From Enterococcus ureilyticus (GTDB lineage Bacteria > Bacillota > Bacilli > Lactobacillales > Enterococcaceae), in contig NZ_MIKC01000001.1 in NCBI RefSeq assembly GCF_001730315.1, positions 124,001 to 188,000 on the forward strand: DNA of 64,000 bases, written 5' to 3'. A program made the position numbers and the translations under genes. The notes below the pieces were generated by a model. That model made no database searches. It had not been told where the DNA came from and saw only the letters and a list, made by a program, of their open reading frames with translations. Positions 1 through 9,482 of this stretch are shown here, in pieces (position 1 is the first letter of the stretch; the number at the start of each line of letters is the position of its first letter).

Positions 1-679
1 GACGGCAGCCGTGTAATGTTTCAACGCCCTCGATTCTAATAATATCTGTTCCAGCACCTTTGATATTTGCCCCCATATTGTTCAATAATGTAGCCACATC
101 GATGATTTCAGGTTCACGAGCAGCATTCTCAATAATGGTTTTTCCTTCGGCTTTCACAGCAGCTAACATCACATTGATCGTCGCGCCAATCGAAACCATA
201 TCCATAAAGATTCTCGTTCCATGCAGTCCACCATTGGTTCTTAAATACATCGCACCATGCTCGTTGGTCACATCAGCGCCCAGTGCTTCAAAGCCTTTGA
301 TGTGTAAATCGATCGGACGAGGTCCTAAATAACAGCCACCAGGTAACCCAACAACCCCTTCACCAAACTTTCCTAATAATGACCCCATAAAGTAATAGGA
401 AGCACGCAAACTATTGATTTTGCCTTTAGGCATTGGAACAGACACAATTTCTGTTGGATCGATGACTAAGGTATTATCTGTAAAGGTTGTTTTAGCACCC
501 ATGATTTCTAAAATTTCAATTAATGAATGAACATCTTGAATATCAGGTACACCATCTAACGTTACTGGTGAATCAGCTAAGATAGCTGCGGGAATCAATG
601 CCACTGCACTGTTTTTTGCGCCGCTGATACATACTTCTCCGGTTAATGGACGATTGCCATTGATTACGATTTTTTTCAT
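1..679 (-). CDS. murA: UDP-N-acetylglucosamine 1-carboxyvinyltransferase (MurA2/MurZ type), C-terminus cut by window edge
   Basis: It transfers enolpyruvate from PEP to UDP-GlcNAc, the first committed cytoplasmic step of peptidoglycan synthesis and the fosfomycin target. The visible part is the N-terminal ~226 residues. It begins [16 protein letters not shown], carries the substrate-binding SGAKNSA motif near residue 20, and has the LPGGC loop with the catalytic cysteine at about residue 116, followed by GPRPIDLH. These features fix the family. The gene lies directly downstream of fba on the same strand. From the Bacillus murZ-fbaA neighbourhood, this is probably the second paralogue (MurA2/MurZ/MurAB) rather than the essential MurA1; that assignment is inferred from position. 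Start is the ATG at 677-679 after an AGGTGAG site. The stop lies outside the window. Confidence 0.93.
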   Translation of the reverse strand, partial: MKKIVINGNRPLTGEVCISGAKNSAVALIPAAILADSPVTLDGVPDIQDVHSLIEILEIMGAKTTFTDNTLVIDPTEIVSVPMPKGKINSLRASYYFMGSLLGKFGEGVVGLPGGCYLGPRPIDLHIKGFEALGADVTNEHGAMYLRTNGGLHGTRIFMDMVSIGATINVMLAAVKAEGKTIIENAAREPEIIDVATLLNNMGANIKGAGTDIIRIEGVETLHGCR

Positions 680-740
680 TTATATTCTCACCTATCTATG
701 TAAAACAAATAGTTTTATTTTTTTGTAATATACCCAAACT

Positions 741-749
741 ATTCTAACA
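741..749 (-). promoter_or_regulatory. putative extended -10 promoter for murA
   Basis: On the minus strand the sequence reads TGTTAGAAT, an extended -10 element (TGn plus TAGAAT) about 60 bases before the murA start. The -35 region is poor. This is a by-eye prediction only. Confidence 0.35.
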
Positions 750-908
750 CATTCAGGGACAATAAAAAAGCCAACAGCCATTCGCTTTTGATTGTTTTTC
801 ATCAATTGTTTGTTTTTCTATCATTTTCACATAAAATCTAGAGAAACTGGGTAGATAAATCGGCAGGCTAGAGACAATTTTTAAATTGGACATTCATTTT
901 TTCGTCAA

Positions 909-947
909 AAAAACTGAAACAACAGTTTATCCGTTGTTCCAGTTTTT
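909..947 (-). terminator. Rho-independent terminator of fba
   Basis: A 15-bp stem with one G-T pair (arms 909-923 and 933-947) is followed on the minus strand by a run of T. It lies 20 bases after the fba stop and separates fba from murA. Confidence 0.85.
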
Positions 948-967
948 ATAACTAGTATAGAAATTAA

Positions 968-1834
968 TTATGCTTTGTTAGCAGAACCGAACCATTCGAT
1001 ACGTTGTTCTACTAATTCAGTCACAGCTTTTGTTCCTGGTGCTAATAATTTACGAGGGTCAAAGCCTTTACCTTCAAGATCTTTGCCTTCTTCGATGTAT
1101 TTGCGCGTTGCTGCAGCAAATACTTCTTGACACTCAGTATTCACGTTGATTTTAGAAACGCCCATAGAGATTGCTTTTTGAACTTGCTCTAAAGGAATAC
1201 CTGATCCACCGTGTAATACTAATGGAATGTCACCAACAGCGTCAGCGATTTCTTGTAAGTGGTCAAATGCTAATCCAGTCCAGTTGTCTGGGTATGAACC
1301 GTGGATGTTACCGATTCCGCATGCTAGGTAATCAATACCTGTAGCAACCATTTGTACACATTCTTGTACGTCAGCTAATTCGCCAGAACCGATGATTCCG
1401 TCTTCTTCTCCGCCGATTGAACCCACTTCACATTCTACAGAAACGCCTTTAGCGTGTGCTTTGGCAACAACATCTTTTGCTTTTTCGATGTTTTCTTCGA
1501 ATGGTAAGTGTGAACCATCAAACATAACTGAAGTGTAGCCGATTTCGATACATTCTAATGCATCTTCATATTCACCGTGGTCTAAGTGAAGAGCTACTGG
1601 TACAGTAATGCCCATTGAATCGATTAAGTCTTTTACTAAATCGTAACATACTTGGTAACCGCCCATGTATTTAGCAGCACCCATAGAAGTTTGGATCAAA
1701 ACTGGCGCTTTTTTAGCTTCTGCAGCTTCAAGAATCGCTTTTGTCCATTCTAGGTTGTTTGTGTTGAATCCTCCGACACCGTAGCCGCCTTTGCGTGCTG
1801 CTTTAAGAAATTCTGTTCCTGATACTAATGGCAT
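968..1834 (-). CDS. fba: fructose-1,6-bisphosphate aldolase, class II
   Basis: It cleaves fructose 1,6-bisphosphate to DHAP and glyceraldehyde 3-phosphate, a central glycolytic step in the cytosol. The 288-residue length is normal for the Gram-positive class IIB enzyme. Zinc and substrate motifs are visible: LHLDHGEYEDALECI around residue 80, SVMFDGSHL near 103, ECEVGSIGGEEDG near 135, and the LHGGSGI loop near 208. Start is ATG at 1834 with a strong AGGAGG site. It has its own terminator (909-947) and a leader with a perfect 18-bp palindrome (1872-1889) just downstream of a plausible promoter, so its expression may be controlled at that site. Confidence 0.97.
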   Translation of the reverse strand: MPLVSGTEFLKAARKGGYGVGGFNTNNLEWTKAILEAAEAKKAPVLIQTSMGAAKYMGGYQVCYDLVKDLIDSMGITVPVALHLDHGEYEDALECIEIGYTSVMFDGSHLPFEENIEKAKDVVAKAHAKGVSVECEVGSIGGEEDGIIGSGELADVQECVQMVATGIDYLACGIGNIHGSYPDNWTGLAFDHLQEIADAVGDIPLVLHGGSGIPLEQVQKAISMGVSKINVNTECQEVFAAATRKYIEEGKDLEGKGFDPRKLLAPGTKAVTELVEQRIEWFGSANKA

Positions 1835-1871
1835 AATAAAATTCCTCCTAAGTTTTAAAAAAACTTTATTT

Positions 1872-1889
1872 GTTAAGGATATCCTTAAC
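1872..1889. promoter_or_regulatory. 18-bp perfect palindrome in the fba leader, possible operator
   Basis: GTTAAGGATATCCTTAAC is a perfect palindrome. It sits a few bases downstream of the predicted fba transcription start, between the promoter and the ribosome binding site. The symmetry and position suggest a DNA-binding operator or a small mRNA hairpin. No regulator is assigned. Confidence 0.5.
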
Positions 1890-1899
1890 CAACAGTTAT

Positions 1900-1928
1900 A
1901 TTTTAGCAGACTTTTTAGTACTTTTCTA
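1900..1928 (-). promoter_or_regulatory. predicted fba promoter
   Basis: On the minus strand an extended -10 (TGCTAAAAT, hexamer at 1900-1905) is preceded at 17 bases by TAGAAA (1923-1928), a 4/6 match to the -35 consensus. Confidence 0.55.
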
Positions 1929-2049
1929 CTAAAATTGCCTTTTTCAGAAAATTTTTGTCCAGACTTTCACATAACTAAAGACACTACTCGCTTTTTGTCT
2001 AAAAATCGAGTACCCCAACCAATGAATTCTGGCGTCAGTTCGTCAAAGA

Positions 2050-2502
2050 TTATAATGAAATACGAATCAACAAGACGATCACTGTGACACATCCGACAAA
2101 TGTCATGACACCATATACTATCCATTGTTCAGATTTTGGCAAAATAAGCTCGTCTTTGGTCGGTAGCAAGCTACGATAGACTAAAATACACAAGATGATT
2201 CCAATGATATTTAATGAGAAAAGTTGTTGAATCATACTAAATTTCAAAAAATTACCAAGTAATGAAGCACGGTAGTCGCTAGAATCAATCAGTTTATACA
2301 ACGCGAATAATTGAAAAAATAATAACAAGACGATGATCGTCGTCAATGTCAAACTTGGAATTGTTGCAAAAATGATACTAACCGTTGTCTGTTGAACCGC
2401 CGCTAAAGTAAACAGATAGACCACGTATAAACACGGTACGAGCAACCAATAACCAAATAATAGGCGTTTCATTTTAATAGGTTCTAACAACAGTCTAGTC
2501 AT
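2050..2502 (-). CDS. small hydrophobic membrane protein of the maltose-6-P operon
   Basis: A 150-residue protein I do not recognise. It has about four hydrophobic segments: residues ~12-34, ~41-66, ~85-110 and ~126-148. There is little soluble sequence between them, so it should be an integral membrane protein. The start ATG overlaps the stop of the upstream RpiR-family gene by four bases (ATGA), with a GAGGAGG site seven bases before it, so it is translationally coupled to the regulator. The operon position suggests a link with sugar uptake or its control, but no function can be read from sequence. Confidence 0.7.
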   Translation of the reverse strand: MTRLLLEPIKMKRLLFGYWLLVPCLYVVYLFTLAAVQQTTVSIIFATIPSLTLTTIIVLLLFFQLFALYKLIDSSDYRASLLGNFLKFSMIQQLFSLNIIGIILCILVYRSLLPTKDELILPKSEQWIVYGVMTFVGCVTVIVLLIRISL

Positions 2503-3275
2503 CTGCTTTCCTCCTCATAACTTTTGTTTAAATACGTAACATATTTTCTGAAAATCAAATCCACCAACACACTTAGTCCAACTAAAGATTGGGCAATATG
2601 ATTTTTTCCAGAAACAGCAAAAGGCGTTGAATAATAAAAATAAGCGTATTGTGCATGTTCTGCAAAAAAATTATGTGAAAATGCTGTGATTGCAGCAACA
2701 GGTATTTTTCTAGCATTCAAAGAAAGAATATTCTCTTTGATGTCATCTGTTTCTCCACTTAAAGAAACAAATAAAACAAGATCTTCTTTTGTGATCATCG
2801 ACATACTGATATCTAGTTCGGTTTTTACAGGAATTACAATTGATCGTTTATCACAGATCATCAACATTTTTGACAGCTCTTCAACCACTTTACGCTGTGA
2901 ATAGCCTGTAGCATAGCAATAGACTGTACTGGCATTTTGAAGCGCTTGACTAAATGAGGTGAAATCTGTCTGTTGAGCTAATTTGACTGTGTTTTCAATA
3001 TCTTTCACTTGTATACCAACTAGATCAGCGCTAATAGTCCCAATTTCAGCTTTTTGAGATTGTCGCATAAAATATTTAAATTCTGAATAACCAGAAAAAC
3101 CCAGTTTTTTGGTTAAGCGTAAAACGGATGATTTGGAACTATGAACTTTTTTGCCCAGCTCAACAATACTCAACTGGAAAATTTCCTGCTCATTTTCTAA
3201 AATGTAGCCTAAGATTGCCCAATCCATTTCACTGAGATTCTTTTGATGTTTTTGCATTAACGATTCTAGATTCAT
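2499..3275 (-). CDS. RpiR/MurR-family transcriptional regulator (GlvR-like)
   Basis: The N-terminal ~75 residues form a helix-turn-helix of the RpiR type (QLSIVELGKKVHSSKSSVLRL, with the recognition helix around SSKSSVLRLTKKLG). A C-terminal SIS sugar-phosphate-binding domain spans roughly residues 110-240 (VYCYATGYSQRKVVEELSK; LVLFVSLSGETDD). It follows a GH4 6-phospho-alpha-glucosidase and a PTS gene. In Bacillus subtilis the same trio (glvA, glvR, glvC) has an RpiR-type regulator that responds to maltose, so control of this operon is the natural inference. I chose ATG at 3275, six bases after AAGG, over the GTG two codons upstream. It is separated from the GH4 gene by interleaved inverted repeats. 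Confidence 0.88.
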   Translation of the reverse strand: MNLESLMQKHQKNLSEMDWAILGYILENEQEIFQLSIVELGKKVHSSKSSVLRLTKKLGFSGYSEFKYFMRQSQKAEIGTISADLVGIQVKDIENTVKLAQQTDFTSFSQALQNASTVYCYATGYSQRKVVEELSKMLMICDKRSIVIPVKTELDISMSMITKEDLVLFVSLSGETDDIKENILSLNARKIPVAAITAFSHNFFAEHAQYAYFYYSTPFAVSGKNHIAQSLVGLSVLVDLIFRKYVTYLNKSYEEESR

Positions 3276-3337
3276 CTTCACCCTTCTTACCTCACTTATT
3301 TTTCCTCATTATAATGGATAACGTCCAAAACGGAAAC

Positions 3338-3396
3338 TAGGTAGATATATAAGGGAATAGGCAGGAGAAAATAGTATCTACCTATATCTCCTGCCT
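3338..3396 (-). repeat. interleaved inverted repeats between GH4 and rpiR genes
   Basis: Two ten-base inverted repeats interlock. One pairs 3359-3368 with 3387-3396 (AGGCAGGAGA). The other pairs about 3338-3347 with 3375-3384 (TAGGTAGATA). The order is A-B-A'-B', so the RNA can form either hairpin or a pseudoknot but not two independent hairpins. Neither is followed by a good T run. Confidence 0.6.
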
Positions 3397-3402
3397 CAGT
3401 GA

Positions 3403-6370
<2,968 letters not shown>

Positions 6371-6411
6371 TAGTGAAACACCCTCCTTCTATTTGCTTGT
6401 TTTACAAATTA

Positions 6412-6440
6412 GTTATACCACCGTATGAATACGCTATCAA
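6412..6440 (-). promoter_or_regulatory. promoter of the maltose-6-P operon with overlapping cre-like site
   Basis: On the minus strand TTGATA (6435-6440), a 17-base spacer and TATAAC (6412-6417) form a near-consensus sigma-A promoter. TGATAGCGTATTCA (6426-6439) overlaps the -35 and spacer and matches the CcpA cre consensus TGWNANCGNTNWCA at all but one defined position. This predicts repression when preferred sugars are present. Confidence 0.7.
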
Positions 6441-6533
6441 TACTTCAAAGAAGTTCTGGGAAGTCAGTTGTTTGATAGAGAAAAAGTGTCAATGTTTGGG
6501 AAATTTACCACATCAATCCTTGACACGCTAAAA

Positions 6534-6577
6534 AAGTTCATCAAAAATCTGCTTTCAATCAGATTTTTGATGAACTT
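6534..6577 (-). terminator. terminator of the yitT gene
   Basis: A perfect 18-bp inverted repeat (6534-6551 and 6560-6577) with an eight-base loop, followed on the minus strand by TTTTTT. It lies 12 bases after the YitT-family stop codon. Confidence 0.9.
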
Positions 6578-6589
6578 GAAAGAGTAACG

Positions 6590-7525
6590 CTATTTCTGTT
6601 TTGTTTTATGTTTCTTCATTTCTGGGAAACTTCCAGTACTTTTAAAAATCCGCTGTTCATCTTCATTTGCAAATCGTCCTAGTACAGAATGCGTAGGAAT
6701 AATATTCATAAACGCATTCTCATCTACTTCATAAACGATTTGTTCCAAATCATACAACTCATAACGCGTAATCACCATCATGATCATCCGTCCTTCAACA
6801 CCAGAATAACCACCCATCGATGGGAGCAACGTCATCCCTCGAATCATCTGTTTTGAAATGGCTTGTGTTACAACTTCTGGTTGAACGGTTACGATCATCG
6901 CGGTGATTTTTTGATGGCTAGTATGGATTGTATCGACTACTTGGGTCATACAATAAATCGAAATAATCGTATACAATGCACTTTCCCAATCAAAAACAAA
7001 ACCAGCAATTGCCACAATGATTCCGTTGAGCATAAACATATAATTACCAACTGTTTTCCCCGTTGTCTTTGATAGCACCAATGAAATAACATCCATACCG
7101 CCAGTTGTAAACCCCATTTTCAAGGACAAACCAGCCCCGATTCCAATCAATACACCACCAGCAATCGCATTCATCAATGGATTCGTCGTTACAACTTCAA
7201 TTGGGATCAAAATCGTTGTTAAAGAAATCCAGGCAACATTCAAAAAACTATAAATTGTTGACTCTTTACCTAATTTTAAAAATCCTAAAAGAAAAATTGG
7301 AATATTCAATAATAAAATAAATAATCCTGTGTCGATTGTAATACCAAGATGTGTATACAATAATGTTGCAATAATTTGCGCGACTCCATTCATTCCCGCC
7401 GAAAAAACTTTAGCAGGGATCAAAAAAAAGTTCAAGCTGATCGCTACTAAAATACCGGTAACAAAAATAACTGCAAACTTTTTTACTGTCTCACTTTGTT
7501 TATATGTGATGACCCATTTACTCAT
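6590..7525 (-). CDS. YitT family membrane protein (DUF161 plus DUF2179)
   Basis: An integral membrane protein of 311 residues. The first ~200 residues are hydrophobic with the family's GAGLSLKMGFTTGGMDVIS motif near residue 120. The cytosolic C-terminal ~85 residues are the DUF2179 domain (MTLLPSMGGYSGVEGRMIMMVITRYE), a small predicted ligand-binding fold. Family members are common in Firmicutes and their transport substrate is not established. Start ATG at 7525 follows GGGGAGG. It forms a monocistronic unit with its own terminator. Confidence 0.9.
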   Translation of the reverse strand: MSKWVITYKQSETVKKFAVIFVTGILVAISLNFFLIPAKVFSAGMNGVAQIIATLLYTHLGITIDTGLFILLLNIPIFLLGFLKLGKESTIYSFLNVAWISLTTILIPIEVVTTNPLMNAIAGGVLIGIGAGLSLKMGFTTGGMDVISLVLSKTTGKTVGNYMFMLNGIIVAIAGFVFDWESALYTIISIYCMTQVVDTIHTSHQKITAMIVTVQPEVVTQAISKQMIRGMTLLPSMGGYSGVEGRMIMMVITRYELYDLEQIVYEVDENAFMNIIPTHSVLGRFANEDEQRIFKSTGSFPEMKKHKTKQK

Positions 7526-7551
7526 CTAGAACCTCCCCGTCCTTTATGAAA

Positions 7552-7570
7552 CTGCTCACCCACAGAGCAG
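7552..7570. other. small hairpin upstream of yitT
   Basis: CTGCTC and GAGCAG arms (7552-7557, 7565-7570) around a seven-base loop, 27 bases before the YitT start. Likely part of its leader or an operator; nothing more can be said. Confidence 0.3.
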
Positions 7571-7733
7571 TATCTTTATTTCTTAAGAAAAATCCCTCGA
7601 ATCAGGATAACAGGTTGCTCAAAAAAAGAAAAGAAAAAAAGTAGAAAATGAGGATTATTTTATTCTCTCATTTTAATTAGACACTGGCTTTTCACACCTT
7701 TTGTTACTCCAGCTCTCAAAAAAAGATTTAGAC

Positions 7734-7764
7734 TTGTTTCTTCTCTATTTAATGGTACTATAAA
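7734..7764 (+). promoter_or_regulatory. predicted yajQ promoter
   Basis: TTGTTT at 7734-7739, then TACTAT at 7756-7761 (16-base spacer), or TATAAA at 7759-7764 in an alternative register. It lies 30 bases before the chosen yajQ start. Confidence 0.5.
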
Positions 7765-7793
7765 AGTAAGAAATAATGAGAGGAGCTTTTCAA

Positions 7794-8288
7794 ATGGCCG
7801 CAAAAGAAGCAAGTTTTGATGTAACATCTGAAATAAATATGGAAGAAGTCAAAAACTCGATCCAAATCGCACTGAAAGAAATCAAGAATCGATTTGATTT
7901 CAAAGGGTCGATTGCAGATATAAAGTTAGAAAACAATAAACTAGTCGTCATGGCTGAAGATGATTATAAAGTCGAACAAGTGAAAGATGTTTTATTTAGC
8001 AAATTAGTGAAACGAGCAGTACCCATTAAAAATATTCACTTCTCAACAAGTGAAAAAGCGCTTGGTGGCGCTGCCCGTCAATATGGTGAGTTGATTAGTG
8101 GCATCGATAAAGAGAATGCCAAAAAAATCAACGTGGCAATCAAAAATTCTGGCATCAAAGTGAAATCTCAAATTCAAGAAGACCAAATCAGAGTGACAGG
8201 AAAAAGCCGTGATGATTTGCAAAAAGTGATTGCCTTACTTCGTAATTTAGAATTACCTGTAGAGTTACAATTTACTAATTTCCGTTAA
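7794..8288 (+). CDS. yajQ: YajQ family (UPF0234) nucleotide-binding protein
   Basis: A 164-residue cytosolic protein of the YajQ family, with two RNP-like alpha/beta domains. It starts MAAKEASFDVTSE and ends LPVELQFTNFR, both typical. KNRFDFKGS and the SGIKVKSQIQ...RVTGKSRDDLQ segment are also family features. Members bind nucleotides; a cyclic-di-GMP effector role was shown in some Gram-negative relatives, but there is no evidence for that here. I chose ATG at 7794, eight bases after GAGGAG, not the ATG at 7776, which would put the ribosome site inside the gene. It is one of the few plus-strand genes and shares a bidirectional terminator with ansA. Confidence 0.93.
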   Translation: MAAKEASFDVTSEINMEEVKNSIQIALKEIKNRFDFKGSIADIKLENNKLVVMAEDDYKVEQVKDVLFSKLVKRAVPIKNIHFSTSEKALGGAARQYGELISGIDKENAKKINVAIKNSGIKVKSQIQEDQIRVTGKSRDDLQKVIALLRNLELPVELQFTNFR

Positions 8289-8290
8289 AA

Positions 8291-8334
8291 AAAATGTATA
8301 ACTAGCTACTATTTTTTAGCTAGTTATACATTTT
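8291..8334. terminator. bidirectional terminator between yajQ and ansA
   Basis: An 18-bp perfect stem (8291-8308 with 8317-8334) with A and T tracts on both sides. It can terminate yajQ on plus and ansA on minus, since the two genes converge here. Confidence 0.92.
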
Positions 8335-8335
8335 T

Positions 8336-9301
8336 TTATTCACTTAAAAACTCAGATAATTCCTGTCTATTTTTATTACTATTTAGACCAACAATCAAGC
8401 GAATTCGAGCTTTTGGCCCATTTAATCCTCTAGAAAAGATAATACCCATTTTCTTCAAATTAACACCACCGCCATCATAATCATAAATGTCTTCAGCAAT
8501 ACCATTAGAACAACGAGAAACTAAGACGATCGGAATATTTCTAGCTAAAAGTCTTTCCAAGGCAGGTAATGTTTCAGGAGGGAGATTACCTGCCCCTAAA
8601 GCTTCTATTACGATGCCATCGGTTTGATCGTTGTTCACTAAATCAAACAAGCTACCATCCATTCCAGCATATGCTTTAATCACATAGACTTCACCAGTGA
8701 CGCTTTGGATATCACAGACTGATTGCCGACGCACTTCACTGGCGAAAAAAGTTCGTTCCTTCGCAATCATCCCGATGGGGCCGAATGTTGGAGTTCGAAA
8801 AGTGGCTACATTTGTTGTATGTGTTTTTGTTACATAACGGGCCGTATGGATTTCATCATTCATTACAACAAGGACCCCTTTATCAAAAGACTCATCTGAA
8901 CAAGCCGTCCAAACAGCGCTGATAAAATTATATAATCCATCTGTACCAATTTCATTACTGGAACGCATCGCACCTGTTAAGACGATCGGCATTTTATTTT
9001 CTAGTGTACTATCTAAAAAATAAGCTGTCTCTTCTAAAGTATCTGTACCATGCGTAATGACTACTCCATCGATCGCTTCAGTATACGCCTTTTGAATCCG
9101 TTGCTTTAACTCCAACATTCGTTCTAAGGTCATCTGTGGTGAAGGAATATTGAAAATTGGTTCTACAATCAGGTTTACTTTTCCTGCTAATAATTCTTCT
9201 TGGTCTAGCAATGGATTCATGGAATTAGTGGTTACATTTCCATCTGCTTCTTTTGACATTGAAATCGTGCCGCCTGTATGTAATACAAGGATATTTTTCA
9301 T
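8336..9301 (-). CDS. ansA: L-asparaginase, type I
   Basis: It hydrolyses asparagine to aspartate and ammonia in the cytosol. There is no signal peptide, and the 321-residue length fits the type I enzyme. The two active-site threonine motifs are present: LHTGGTISM at residues 6-14 and THGTDTLEET near 84-93. VLTGAMRSS follows near residue 107. ATG at 9301 is seven bases after AAGGAG. It is monocistronic: the helicase upstream has its own terminator and yajQ converges from the other side. Confidence 0.95.
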   Translation of the reverse strand: MKNILVLHTGGTISMSKEADGNVTTNSMNPLLDQEELLAGKVNLIVEPIFNIPSPQMTLERMLELKQRIQKAYTEAIDGVVITHGTDTLEETAYFLDSTLENKMPIVLTGAMRSSNEIGTDGLYNFISAVWTACSDESFDKGVLVVMNDEIHTARYVTKTHTTNVATFRTPTFGPIGMIAKERTFFASEVRRQSVCDIQSVTGEVYVIKAYAGMDGSLFDLVNNDQTDGIVIEALGAGNLPPETLPALERLLARNIPIVLVSRCSNGIAEDIYDYDGGGVNLKKMGIIFSRGLNGPKARIRLIVGLNSNKNRQELSEFLSE

Positions 9302-9352
9302 CTTTCGTCTCCTTATGCTTCGTTAGTTTAGAGGTATTGTAAGCTTTTTCTC

Positions 9353-9388
9353 AAAAAAGAGCCGATAAACTAAACCTCGGCTGCTTTT
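9353..9388 (-). terminator. terminator of the nuclease-helicase gene
   Basis: A stem built on AGCCGA/TCGGCT extended by A:T pairs, followed on the minus strand by TTTTTT. It lies about 95 bases after the helicase stop and before the ansA start. Confidence 0.7.
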
Positions 9389-9482
9389 ATTGCTATACTT
9401 TCTTAAAAATAAATACTACTTTCATCAGTCAGTACTTATGTTAGTATACCAGTAAGTGATTGTTTTTCCCATTCTCACTCGA

